Of a DNA stretch of 64,000 bases, positions 16,304 through 25,073 are shown in pieces. The stretch is from contig NZ_JAZHLI010000002.1 of the NCBI RefSeq assembly GCF_036549475.1, forward strand, positions 127,611 to 191,610. The letters are read 5' to 3'. The notes below the pieces were generated by a model. That model ran no database searches. It was not told the origin of the DNA and worked only from the letters and a program-made list of their open reading frames with translations. The translations under genes and the position numbers were made by a program. Within the stretch, counting starts at the first letter, position 1, and each line of letters starts with the position of its first letter. This DNA comes from Aurantimonas sp036549475. GTDB taxonomy: Bacteria > Pseudomonadota > Alphaproteobacteria > Rhizobiales > Rhizobiaceae.

Positions 16304-17572
16304 ATGAGCAAAACGAGCGGCGGCGACTCCAAGAACACGCTCTACTGCTCTTTCTGCGGGAAGAGCCAGCACGAAGTCCGTAAGCTGATCGCCGGGCCGA
16401 CGGTCTTCATTTGCGACGAGTGCGTCGAGTTGTGCATGGACATCATCCGGGAGGAAAACAAATCCTCCATGGTGAAGTCGCGCGAGGGGGTGCCCACCCC
16501 GCAGGAAATCATCGCGGTGCTAGACGACTACGTGATCGGCCAGTCCTTCGCCAAGAAGGTCCTGTCGGTTGCGGTTCACAACCACTACAAGCGGCTGGCC
16601 CACGCGGCCAAGAGCAACGACGTCGAACTGGCCAAGTCCAACATCCTGCTGATCGGTCCGACCGGTTGCGGCAAGACGCTGCTTGCGCAGACGCTGGCCC
16701 GCATCCTCGACGTGCCGTTCACGATGGCGGACGCGACCACGCTGACGGAAGCCGGTTATGTCGGCGAGGATGTCGAGAACATCATCCTGAAGCTGCTGCA
16801 GTCGGCCGACTACAATGTCGAGCGGGCCCAGCGTGGCATCGTCTATATCGACGAGATCGACAAGATCAGCCGCAAGTCCGACAACCCGTCGATCACGCGG
16901 GACGTGTCGGGCGAGGGTGTCCAGCAGGCATTGCTGAAGATCATGGAAGGCACCGTCGCGTCGGTGCCGCCGCAGGGCGGTCGCAAGCATCCCCAGCAGG
17001 AGTTCCTGCAGGTGGATACCGCGAACATCCTGTTCATCTGTGGCGGCGCCTTTGCCGGTCTGGACAAGATCATCTCGGATCGCGGCCGCAAGACCTCGAT
17101 CGGCTTTGCCGCCAACGTGGCGGGTCCGGACGAGCGGCGCACGGGCGACGTGTTCCGCCAGGTCGAGCCTGAGGATCTGCTGAAGTTCGGCCTCATCCCC
17201 GAATTCGTCGGTCGTCTGCCGGTTCTGGCGACGCTCGAGGATCTCGACGAGGCGGCGCTGGTCCAGATCCTGGAGGAGCCCAAGAACGCGCTGGTCAAGC
17301 AGTATCAGCGGCTGTTCGAGATGGAGAATGTCGAGCTGTCCTTCCACGAGGACGCCCTGCGCGCCATCGCCCGGAAGGCCATCGATCGCAAGACCGGTGC
17401 CCGTGGCCTGCGCTCGATCATGGAATCGATGCTGCTGGACACGATGTTCGACCTGCCGACGCTGGAAGGCGTGCAGGAGGTCGTCATCTCCGAGGACGTG
17501 ATCGAGGGCAACGCCCGGCCGCTCTACATCTACTCCGAACGGAACGGGGAGAAGGAAAACGTCAGCGCCTGA
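16304..17572 (+). CDS. clpX: ATP-dependent Clp protease ATP-binding subunit ClpX
   Basis: AAA+ unfoldase that feeds substrates to ClpP, 422 residues. The N-terminal zinc finger has Cys15, 18, 37 and 40. Walker A is GPTGCGKT (118-125), Walker B is IVYIDEIDKI, and the family stretch RDVSGEGVQQALLKI is present. A strong GAAGGAAGGA ribosome site precedes the ATG. It is followed by a canonical terminator, so lon has its own promoter. Confidence 0.98.
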   Translation: MSKTSGGDSKNTLYCSFCGKSQHEVRKLIAGPTVFICDECVELCMDIIREENKSSMVKSREGVPTPQEIIAVLDDYVIGQSFAKKVLSVAVHNHYKRLAHAAKSNDVELAKSNILLIGPTGCGKTLLAQTLARILDVPFTMADATTLTEAGYVGEDVENIILKLLQSADYNVERAQRGIVYIDEIDKISRKSDNPSITRDVSGEGVQQALLKIMEGTVASVPPQGGRKHPQQEFLQVDTANILFICGGAFAGLDKIISDRGRKTSIGFAANVAGPDERRTGDVFRQVEPEDLLKFGLIPEFVGRLPVLATLEDLDEAALVQILEEPKNALVKQYQRLFEMENVELSFHEDALRAIARKAIDRKTGARGLRSIMESMLLDTMFDLPTLEGVQEVVISEDVIEGNARPLYIYSERNGEKENVSA

Positions 17573-17609
17573 CGTCACCCTCAACTGGACGCAATGACGG
17601 TTTTGAAGC

Positions 17610-17641
17610 CCGTCCCGGCTTTGCGCCGGGGCGGTTTTTTT
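17610..17641 (+). terminator. Rho-independent terminator of clpX
   Basis: A 10-bp stem (CCGTCCCGGC at 17610-17619 with 17625-17634, one G-T wobble), loop TTTGC, then seven T residues. It lies 38 bases after the clpX stop. Confidence 0.9.
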
Positions 17642-17698
17642 GTGCCAAGCGACACGAGTCTGCGCCATCGGCGAGCATCAGCAAAGCGCGCCGAATCG

Positions 17699-17727
17699 CT
17701 TGAATAGCAGGCTTGCGAAGCCCACAT
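17699..17727 (+). promoter_or_regulatory. Sigma32-like heat-shock promoter of lon
   Basis: CTTGAA (17699-17704), a 16-base spacer, then CCCACAT (17721-17727). This matches the sigma32 layout CTTGAA-N16-CCCAT except for one base, 91 bases before the lon start. The clpX terminator just upstream means lon needs its own promoter. Confidence 0.55.
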
Positions 17728-17817
17728 TACGGTCGTGATGGCGCTGGGCCGGCGTGCTTCGATGAAGGCGCAGGACCGGTGGCCGAAGACGGCGAATCTG
17801 CCGTAGAAAGGAATACC

Positions 17818-20238
17818 ATGTCTGATACGCAAGAACCCCAGGGTGCCGGCGGGCCGGCTCTGTACCCGGTTCTGCCGCTGCGCGACATCGTCGTGTTTCC
17901 GCACATGATCGTGCCGCTCTTCGTCGGACGCGAGAAGTCGATCAAGGCTCTCGAAGAGGTAATGGGCGCCGACAAGCAGATCCTGCTCGCGACCCAGAAG
18001 AATGCCAGCGACGAGGACCCGACCGCTGACGCGATCTACGAGATCGGAACCGTCGCCAATGTCCTGCAGCTCCTGAAGCTTCCCGACGGGACGGTGAAGG
18101 TCCTGGTTGAGGGCATGGGACGGGCGCGCATCGAGAGCTTCTCGCCGCGCACCGAATGGCACGAGGCCTCGGCCAGCCTGATCGAGGAGGTCGAGGAAGA
18201 CCCCGTCGAGATCGAGGCCCTCGCCCGCTCGGTGGTCTCGGAGTTCGAGAACTACGTCAAGCTGAACAAGAAGATCTCGCCCGAAGTGGTGGGGGCGGCC
18301 GGCCAGATCGAGGACTACTCGAAGCTCGCCGACACCGTCGCCTCGCATCTGGCGATCAAGATTCCCGAGAAGCAGGACATGCTGACCATGGTCAGCGTGC
18401 GCGAGCGGCTGGAAAAGGCCCTCGGCTTCATGGAGGCCGAGATCTCGGTGCTCCAGGTGGAGAAGCGCATCCGCTCTCGCGTCAAGCGCCAGATGGAGAA
18501 GACCCAGCGCGAGTACTACCTGAACGAGCAGATGAAGGCGATCCAGAAGGAGCTCGGCGACGGCGAGGACGGTCGCGACGAGATGGCCGAGCTGGAAGAG
18601 CGCATCAAGAAGACCAAGCTCTCGAAGGAGGCCCGCGAAAAGGTCTCCGCCGAGATGAAGAAGCTCAAGCAGATGTCGCCGATGTCTGCCGAGTCGACGG
18701 TCGTGCGCAATTATCTCGACTGGATCCTCGGGCTGCCCTGGGGCGTGAAGTCGCGCGTCAAGGTCGACCTGAAGAAGGCCGAGGAGATCCTCGAAGCGGA
18801 TCATTTCGGTCTGGAGAAGGTCAAGGAGCGGATCGTCGAGTATCTCGCCGTCCAGAGCCGCCAGTCCAAGCTGAAGGGGCCGATCTTGTGTCTCGTCGGC
18901 CCTCCGGGCGTCGGCAAGACCTCGCTCGCCAAGTCGATCGCCAAGGCGACCGGTCGCGAATATGTCCGCATGGCGCTCGGCGGCGTGCGTGACGAGGCCG
19001 AGATCCGGGGCCACCGGCGGACCTATATCGGTTCGATGCCCGGCAAGGTCATCCAGTCGATGAAGAAGGCCAAGAAGACCAACCCGCTGTTCCTGCTCGA
19101 TGAGATCGACAAGATGGGCCAGGACTTCCGCGGCGATCCGTCGTCGGCGCTGCTCGAGGTGCTAGATCCCGAGCAGAACTCCAGCTTCGTGGACCATTAT
19201 CTGGAGGTCGAGTACGACCTGTCGTCGACCATGTTCGTCACGACGGCTAACACGCTGAACATCCCGGCGCCGCTGATGGACCGGATGGAGATCATCCGGA
19301 TCGCCGGCTACACCGAGGATGAGAAGGTCGAGATCGCATCGCGGCATCTGCTGCCGAAGGCGATCCGCGACCACGCCCTGAAGCCCGAGGAGTTCTCCGT
19401 CAGCGCCGACGCGCTGCAGGAGATCGCCCGTCGCTACACCCGCGAGGCCGGGGTGCGGAACTTCGAGCGCGAACTGATGACGCTCGCCCGCAAGGCCGTC
19501 ACCCAGATCCTCAAGGGCGAGGTGACCAAGATCGAGGTCACGGCGGCGAACCTGTCGGACTATCTCGGTGTCCCGCGTTATCGCTACGGCGAGGCGGAAA
19601 CCGAGGATCAGGTCGGCGTGGTCACCGGGCTGGCATGGACCGAGGTCGGCGGCGAGTTGCTGACGATCGAAGGCGTGATGATGCCGGGCAAGGGCAAGAT
19701 GACGGTGACCGGCAACCTCAAGGAGGTGATGAAGGAGTCGATCTCGGCTGCTGCCTCCTATGTGCGGTCGCGGGCACTCGACTACGGCATCAAGCCGCCG
19801 CTGTTCGAGAAGCGGGACATCCACGTCCACGTGCCCGAGGGTGCAACACCCAAGGACGGTCCGTCCGCCGGTGTCGGCATGGCCACGGCCATCGTCTCGG
19901 TGCTGACGGGGATTCCCGTGCGCCGTGACATCGCCATGACCGGCGAGATCACCCTGCGCGGGCGGGTCCTGCCGATCGGCGGCCTCAAGGAGAAGCTGCT
20001 GGCCGCATTGCGGGGCGGCATCAAGAAGGTGCTGATCCCGCAGGAGAATGCCAAGGACCTGGCGGACATCCCGGACAACGTGAAGAACGGGCTCGAAATC
20101 GTGCCTGTGTCACGGATGGGCGAGGTGCTTCGGCATGCGCTGGTCGAGATGCCGACGCCTGTCGAGTGGTCGGAGATCGATGAACCGATGTCCGGCCAGC
20201 CGCTGGTAGAAAATGGCGCCACGGCTGTTGCCCACTAG
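17818..20238 (+). CDS. lon: ATP-dependent protease Lon
   Basis: Homohexameric AAA+ serine protease of the cytoplasm, 806 residues. The N-terminal LON substrate domain (YPVLPLRDIVVFPHM) is followed by a coiled coil, an AAA domain with Walker A GPPGVGKT (361-368), and the protease domain with the Ser683/Lys726 dyad (PKDGPSAGVGMA; GGLKEKLLAALRGG). The ATG at 17818 has an AGAAAGGAA ribosome site. The frame is open upstream, but that part has no family similarity. It is probably heat-induced from the promoter at 17699. Confidence 0.98.
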   Translation: MSDTQEPQGAGGPALYPVLPLRDIVVFPHMIVPLFVGREKSIKALEEVMGADKQILLATQKNASDEDPTADAIYEIGTVANVLQLLKLPDGTVKVLVEGMGRARIESFSPRTEWHEASASLIEEVEEDPVEIEALARSVVSEFENYVKLNKKISPEVVGAAGQIEDYSKLADTVASHLAIKIPEKQDMLTMVSVRERLEKALGFMEAEISVLQVEKRIRSRVKRQMEKTQREYYLNEQMKAIQKELGDGEDGRDEMAELEERIKKTKLSKEAREKVSAEMKKLKQMSPMSAESTVVRNYLDWILGLPWGVKSRVKVDLKKAEEILEADHFGLEKVKERIVEYLAVQSRQSKLKGPILCLVGPPGVGKTSLAKSIAKATGREYVRMALGGVRDEAEIRGHRRTYIGSMPGKVIQSMKKAKKTNPLFLLDEIDKMGQDFRGDPSSALLEVLDPEQNSSFVDHYLEVEYDLSSTMFVTTANTLNIPAPLMDRMEIIRIAGYTEDEKVEIASRHLLPKAIRDHALKPEEFSVSADALQEIARRYTREAGVRNFERELMTLARKAVTQILKGEVTKIEVTAANLSDYLGVPRYRYGEAETEDQVGVVTGLAWTEVGGELLTIEGVMMPGKGKMTVTGNLKEVMKESISAAASYVRSRALDYGIKPPLFEKRDIHVHVPEGATPKDGPSAGVGMATAIVSVLTGIPVRRDIAMTGEITLRGRVLPIGGLKEKLLAALRGGIKKVLIPQENAKDLADIPDNVKNGLEIVPVSRMGEVLRHALVEMPTPVEWSEIDEPMSGQPLVENGATAVAH

Positions 20239-20262
20239 GCTCACTTGCATAATTTGTTAAGG

Positions 20263-20291
20263 ATGCCGCCGCTCGTCGGCGGCATTTTTTT
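20263..20291 (+). terminator. Rho-independent terminator of lon
   Basis: A 9-bp perfect stem (ATGCCGCCG at 20263-20271 with CGGCGGCAT at 20277-20285), loop CTCGT, then a run of seven T. Confidence 0.93.
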
Positions 20292-20405
20292 GATCGAAAG
20301 CCCTGAAAACAGGGGGGTTGGCGTTGCAGAAAGCGGTGTCATCCGCGAAAGTCGCGGCCGTACTCACGGATCGCTAAGATGCGCGAATAAACAAGGAGGG
20401 TATCC

Positions 20406-20684
20406 ATGAACAAGAACGAACTGGTCGCTGCCGTGTCCGAGAAGGCCGAATTGTCCAAGCAGGATGCGAGCTCCGCGGTCGATGCGGTGTTCGAGACGAT
20501 CCAGGCGACCATGTCGAAGGGCGACGATATTCGCCTCGTCGGCTTCGGCACGTTCTCGGTGTCGCATCGTGCAGCCTCGAAGGGCCGCAATCCTTCGACG
20601 GGCGCCGAGGTCGACATTCCGGCTCGCAACGTGCCGAAGTTCGCTGCCGGCAAGGGCCTCAAGGACGCCGTCAACAACAAGTAG
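20406..20684 (+). CDS. hupB: DNA-binding protein HU
   Basis: Nucleoid protein that bends DNA non-specifically, 92 residues. It starts MNKNELVAAVSEKAELSK and has the HU beta-arm region with GRNPSTGAEVDIPARNVPKF. A very strong ribosome site (AAGGAGG) fits an abundant protein. It follows lon, as in many proteobacteria, but has its own upstream region after the lon terminator. Confidence 0.97.
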   Translation: MNKNELVAAVSEKAELSKQDASSAVDAVFETIQATMSKGDDIRLVGFGTFSVSHRAASKGRNPSTGAEVDIPARNVPKFAAGKGLKDAVNNK

Positions 20685-20711
20685 GCACGGCGACGACGAA
20701 GACGGTATCAG

Positions 20712-20746
20712 ACACCGGTCGGGCGGAATGCTCGGTCGGTGTTTTG
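20712..20746 (+). terminator. Terminator of hupB
   Basis: A 13-bp stem with three G-T wobbles (20712-20724 with 20730-20742), loop GGAAT, then TTTT. It lies 27 bases after the hupB stop. The remaining bases up to 21027 hold no recognisable gene; a GC-rich stem at 20987-20994/21008-21015 may end the cold-shock transcript from the other strand. Confidence 0.75.
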
Positions 20747-21027
20747 CGTTGTGGGGCCTGTGTCGCGGCTGGTCGTTCGCTACGCCCTGCGCATCCGACA
20801 GGACGCACGAGGGACACTCCAATTTCCTGAAACGCAGCGTGCCGTCCGAAATCGCAATCCGATGTCGGGCTGATGCGGGGAGTCTGAAAAAGCGCAGGGG
20901 AACGTGCGGCCGCTGTGTCGCGTCGCCGCTGCGGGCAGGGACTGCCGGCATATCGTGTCGCCCAAGCCGCTGTGGGCTGGGAAGCGCGCGGGGCAGGCGA
21001 CCGGCCCGCCCCGCGGCAGCGACCTTG

Positions 21028-21660
21028 TCAGTCGGCGCTCAGGGTGCGGGCTTCGGGGCCCTTGTTGCCCTGCACGAAGCGGACGGTAACCTTCTGCCCG
21101 TCGGCCAGCGTGGTGAGGCCGGAGCGGTTGAGGGCCGTTGCATGGACGAAGACGTCCTTGCCGGCGCCGTCGTCGAGACCGATGAAGCCGAAGCCCTTCT
21201 CGGCATTGTACCATTTGACCGTGCCGGTGGCCTCTTCCTCCGGCCCGCCAGGCGCACCGCCGGGTGCACCGCCACGCTGGGGCGCGCGCGGCGCCCGTGC
21301 TGCCGGCGAGGGCGCGCCCGAGCCTGCTGCGACCGAGAGCACCTCGGTAACCTGCATGCCCTTCTGGCCCTGGTCGATCCGTACCGTGAGCTTGGTGCCT
21401 TCGGTGACAGCGTCGGCGCTGGCGCCAGCCGCTTCGAGCGCGCGCACATGGAGGAAGGCCTCCGTGCCGTCGACCGCCTTGACGAAACCGAAGCCCTTGG
21501 TGGCGTTGAACCACATCACTTCGGCGTCGGCGGGCATCGATCCACCGGACGCCGGCGAGCGCTGGAAATAGCTCGGCTCGGCTTCCCGATCCGGGGGAAA
21601 GGCGCCATCATCGTCGAATCCGCGGCGGCGCGTGTCGCGGTGGTCTCGGTATTTACCCAT
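21028..21660 (-). CDS. Cold-shock protein with two CSD domains
   Basis: RNA/ssDNA-binding protein, 210 residues, with two cold-shock domains. The first starts near residue 48 (VMWFNATKGFGFVKAVDG) and is divergent. The second starts near residue 140 (ATGTVKWYNAEKGFGFIGLDDG) and is close to the CspA consensus with its RNP1 motif. A Gly/Ala/Pro-rich linker joins them, and the first 45 residues are charged. Two-domain Csp proteins of this length are typical of alphaproteobacteria. The frame remains open upstream, but the ATG at 21660 gives the expected N-terminus. Confidence 0.92.
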   Translation of the reverse strand: MGKYRDHRDTRRRGFDDDGAFPPDREAEPSYFQRSPASGGSMPADAEVMWFNATKGFGFVKAVDGTEAFLHVRALEAAGASADAVTEGTKLTVRIDQGQKGMQVTEVLSVAAGSGAPSPAARAPRAPQRGGAPGGAPGGPEEEATGTVKWYNAEKGFGFIGLDDGAGKDVFVHATALNRSGLTTLADGQKVTVRFVQGNKGPEARTLSAD

Positions 21661-21824
21661 GGGTGGTCTCAGTCTGGACTGTTCGGATCGCGGAATATGT
21701 AAAGGAAACAACATTTCGTGCAAGCCATGCAGCACGCGTTTCCTGCCCCGCAGCCATGCGAAGTTTGTTTTCTTCAAAAGATCGAACGGCTGAAGCCCGA
21801 TAAAGAGCGCTTGGAATTCTTCCG

Positions 21825-23726
21825 TCAGGCCCGTTCGGCGGCATCGGCAATGACGGCGAGGAACGTCTCGCCGTAGCGCTCCAGCTTGGCGAGGCCGACG
21901 CCGGGGACCGCATGGAGCGCGTCGCTGTCGCGCGGGCGCAGTTCGGCCATGGTACGCAGCGTGGCGTCGGAAAACACCATGTAGGGTGGGACCTGCTGCT
22001 CTCTGGCGAGGCGAAGCCGTTCCTGGCGAAGCGCCTCGAACAGGGTGGCCGCGGTCTCGTCCATCCCTTCGGTCGCATGGTCGCTGCGCCGGAACTGCGT
22101 GGCCTTGCGGACGCGGTCCTTGCGCAGGATCACCTTGCGCTCGCCGCGAAAGACCGCGCGCGCGTCCTCGCCCAGCTTCAGGGCGCCGAACGCGGCATGG
22201 TCGATGGTCAGGAGCCCCGATGCGGTCAGCTGGCGGGCGACGGACTGCCAGACCCGCTGCTCGGTCTCCTTGCCGGCGCCGAAGACCGGGATCGCGTCCT
22301 GGCCGGCGCGCACCACCTTGTCGGTGGCCTTGCCGGTGAGGACGTCGATCACATGGCCCGAGCCGAAGCGTTCGCCGGTGCGGTAGACGGCGGCGAGCAG
22401 CTTGACCGCGGCCTCGGTGCCGTCCCAGGTCTCGACCGGCGACAGGCAGGTGTCGCAATTGCCGCAGCGCCCCGCATGATGTTCGCCGAAATGGGCGAGG
22501 ATGGCGGCGCGGCGGCAATCGGCGGTCTCGCAGATGGCAAGAAGCGCGTCGAGCTTGGCCCGCTCCACCCGCTTGATGGTCTCCTCGGAGCCCCCCTGGT
22601 CGATCATGCGCCGGCGCTGGACGACGTCCTGCATGCCATAGGCCATCCAGGCATCGCTCGGCTGGCTGTCGCGACCGGCGCGGCCGGTCTCCTGGTAGTA
22701 GGCCTCCACCGACGACGGCAGGTCGAGATGGGCGACGAAGCGCACGTCGGGCTTGTCGATCCCCATGCCGAAGGCGACCGTCGCGACGAGGCAGAGATTG
22801 TCCTCGTTCAGGAAGGCGGCCTGGTTAGCGGACCGGATGCTGTTGTCGAGGCCGGCATGATAGGGCAGGGCGCGGATGCCCTGGGTGTTCAGCCAGGCGG
22901 CGGTCTCATCGACCTTGCGACGCGACAGGCAATAGACGATGCCGCTGGCGCCCTTGTGCCGCTCCAGGAACGAGAGCAGCTGCTTCCTGGGGTTGTCGCG
23001 TTCGACGATGGCGTAGCGGATGTTCGGCCGGTCGAAGCTGGTCATGAAGACCGGCGCGTCGGTGAGGCGCAGGCGCTCGATGATGTCGGCGCGCGTCGTC
23101 GGATCCGCCGTCGCTGTCAGCGCGATCCGCGGCACGGCGGGGAAATCGTCGGCCAGCGCCTCCAGCGCCCGGTATTCGGGCCGGAAGTCATGGCCCCAGG
23201 CACTGACGCAATGGGCCTCGTCGATGGCGAAGAGCGCAATGCGCACCCGCGCCAGCATGCGGCGGAAGCCCTCGCTGACGATGCGTTCGGGCGTCACGTA
23301 GAGAAGGTCTAGACGACCCGCGAGAAGATCGGCGCGCACGGCGTCGCGCGCTTCGTCGCTCATCGCCGAATTCAGCGATGCCGCGTTGACGCCGGCCTGG
23401 CGCAGCCCCTCGACCTGATCGTGCATCAGCGCGATCAGCGGCGAGACCACGATGCCGACGCCAGGACGGCACAGGGCCGGGATCTGGTAGCAGACCGATT
23501 TGCCGGCGCCGGTCGGGAACAGGACAACCGCGTCGCCGCCCGAGACGATCTGGTCGACCACCGCCTCCTGCTGGCCGCGAAAGGCCGGATGCCCGAAAAC
23601 CGAGCGCAGCATCTCGCGCGGATCGGCGCCACCGGCCGCGTTGCCTGCGGTCGTAGGGCCGTTCCTGTCGAACAGGGCATCGGTCGTGGCCGGCCCGTCG
23701 GACCGGCGTCCTGGTTGCTGCATCAT
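21825..23726 (-). CDS. recQ: ATP-dependent DNA helicase RecQ
   Basis: 3'-5' helicase for recombination and fork repair, 633 residues. Motif I is GAGKSVCYQIPAL, motif II is DEAHCVSAWGHDFRPEY, and the RecQ-Ct zinc cysteines are in the CRRAAIL...CGNCDTC segment. A winged-helix domain and a C-terminal HRDC domain (FSDATLRTMAELRP...VPGVGLAKLERYG) follow. The start at 23726 (Met-Met) has a GGAGA ribosome site; the open frame extends further but is Arg/Pro-rich. It may be cotranscribed with the upstream glycosylase gene. Confidence 0.96.
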   Translation of the reverse strand: MMQQPGRRSDGPATTDALFDRNGPTTAGNAAGGADPREMLRSVFGHPAFRGQQEAVVDQIVSGGDAVVLFPTGAGKSVCYQIPALCRPGVGIVVSPLIALMHDQVEGLRQAGVNAASLNSAMSDEARDAVRADLLAGRLDLLYVTPERIVSEGFRRMLARVRIALFAIDEAHCVSAWGHDFRPEYRALEALADDFPAVPRIALTATADPTTRADIIERLRLTDAPVFMTSFDRPNIRYAIVERDNPRKQLLSFLERHKGASGIVYCLSRRKVDETAAWLNTQGIRALPYHAGLDNSIRSANQAAFLNEDNLCLVATVAFGMGIDKPDVRFVAHLDLPSSVEAYYQETGRAGRDSQPSDAWMAYGMQDVVQRRRMIDQGGSEETIKRVERAKLDALLAICETADCRRAAILAHFGEHHAGRCGNCDTCLSPVETWDGTEAAVKLLAAVYRTGERFGSGHVIDVLTGKATDKVVRAGQDAIPVFGAGKETEQRVWQSVARQLTASGLLTIDHAAFGALKLGEDARAVFRGERKVILRKDRVRKATQFRRSDHATEGMDETAATLFEALRQERLRLAREQQVPPYMVFSDATLRTMAELRPRDSDALHAVPGVGLAKLERYGETFLAVIADAAERA

Positions 23727-23856
23727 CGTCTCCGGGAATCGCCGAGCAAGGGTCGGCCATTGCGCGGCGCAACGCAACTTGCAGCGCGAGCGACGATCGG
23801 GTGCGAACGGTCGCGTCGTGAGTTGGCTGGTCGGTTTGCTCGAGGCCGGGGCTGGT

Positions 23857-24441
23857 TCATGGGCGGGCGGAGCGCGGTTCGCCCGGAAAGCGGGCGCTGA
23901 CAAAGCGCGAGCCGGCGAGGCCGAAGCGCCACGGCGTGTCGGCCCCGCGGGTGATGCCGATCCGCGGACCCACCGCGATTTCGACAGGCCCTTCTGCCGG
24001 CATCAGACGGAACGGCGGTGCGTCGAGGGGCCGCCCGTCATGAGCCCCGGTGATGCCGAGCGCCTGGGTCAGGCGACCCGGACCGGCGCAAAGCTTGTGC
24101 ACATCGCCCAGCCCGCGTCGCGCCGCCATCAGGTCGAGGCCGATCGTCGGCTCGATCGCCCGGATCAGGACGGCGCTGGCATTGCCCGGTGCCTCGCAGA
24201 CGACATTGAGGCACCAGTGGATGCCATAGGAGCGATAGACATAGGCGCGGCCGGGTTCGCCGAACATCGCCGCATTGCGCGCGGTCTGTCCGTTGAAGCT
24301 GTGGGAGGCCGGGTCCTGCTGGTCGTAGGCCTCGGTCTCGACGATCCTGCCACCGGCGGTGCCGTCGACGACGAGCGTCGCGCCGATCAGGTCGCGCGCC
24401 ACGCAGACAACGTTGCGGTCGAAGAAGCCTGGCTGGATCAT
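23857..24441 (-). CDS. DNA-3-methyladenine glycosylase, AAG/MPG family
   Basis: Base-excision repair enzyme that removes alkylated purines, 194 residues, normal length. Family signatures are RIVETEAYDQQDPASHSFNG, the AAMFGEPGRAYVYRSYG stretch with the catalytic Glu region upstream, and CAGPGRLTQALGI. It lies 130 bp upstream of recQ on the same strand, giving a small DNA-repair pair. Confidence 0.95.
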   Translation of the reverse strand: MIQPGFFDRNVVCVARDLIGATLVVDGTAGGRIVETEAYDQQDPASHSFNGQTARNAAMFGEPGRAYVYRSYGIHWCLNVVCEAPGNASAVLIRAIEPTIGLDLMAARRGLGDVHKLCAGPGRLTQALGITGAHDGRPLDAPPFRLMPAEGPVEIAVGPRIGITRGADTPWRFGLAGSRFVSARFPGEPRSARP

Positions 24442-24650
24442 CGATAGTCCCGAATGGATGGCTGTCCGGCGGTCGCGCCGCGGTCCTTCGGGGACGCGTG
24501 GCTCGGCGTTTCGTTCCGCTTCGTTCTGTACGGTGGACGCTTCGCAGGACGGGGGGAGATCTTGGGCAAGCTATGGCCCAGCCGAGAGGCATGTCCGGAA
24601 CGCGGGAAGGGCGGTGACGTTTGACGACGAATGCAACCGGGGAGGCATCC

Positions 24651-24836
24651 ATGCCCGCACAGTCCAAGTCACAGCAGAAGGCTGCCGGCGCAGCCCTGTC
24701 GGCCAAGCGCGGCGACACCAAGGTGTCCGATCTCCAGGGCGCCTCGAAAAGCATGTACGAAACGATGAGCGAGAAACAGCTCGACGAGATGGCGTCCACC
24801 GAACGCAAGGGCAAGCCGGAGCATAAAACCGACTAG
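24651..24836 (+). CDS. DUF3008 small protein
   Basis: Hydrophilic 61-residue protein of the DUF3008 family: it starts MPAQSKSQQKAAGAALSAKR and has SKSMYETMSEKQLDEMA. Function unknown. The ATG at 24651 is preferred over one 30 bases upstream because GGGGAGG lies at ideal distance. It stands alone, 237 bp before the phosphate transporter. Confidence 0.88.
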   Translation: MPAQSKSQQKAAGAALSAKRGDTKVSDLQGASKSMYETMSEKQLDEMASTERKGKPEHKTD

Positions 24837-25073
24837 TGCTGCTCTTTCACGGATCGGCAGCCGGCAGCAACCGGTTGCCGCGCGGTGGCCTGTCGCCCGG
24901 AGCGGCGAGGGAGCGTGGCATCGCCGGCCTGCATTTATTACCCATGACCTCAATGGGATAGCCATTTGGCAACACGGCGGGGACCGACCCGTCGGCAACG
25001 CCTCCCGAAGGATGCGCAGCGACGCACATGTGCTAAGGCCGCCCGACGCCATGCGACGGAGCCGCTCCCAGGA

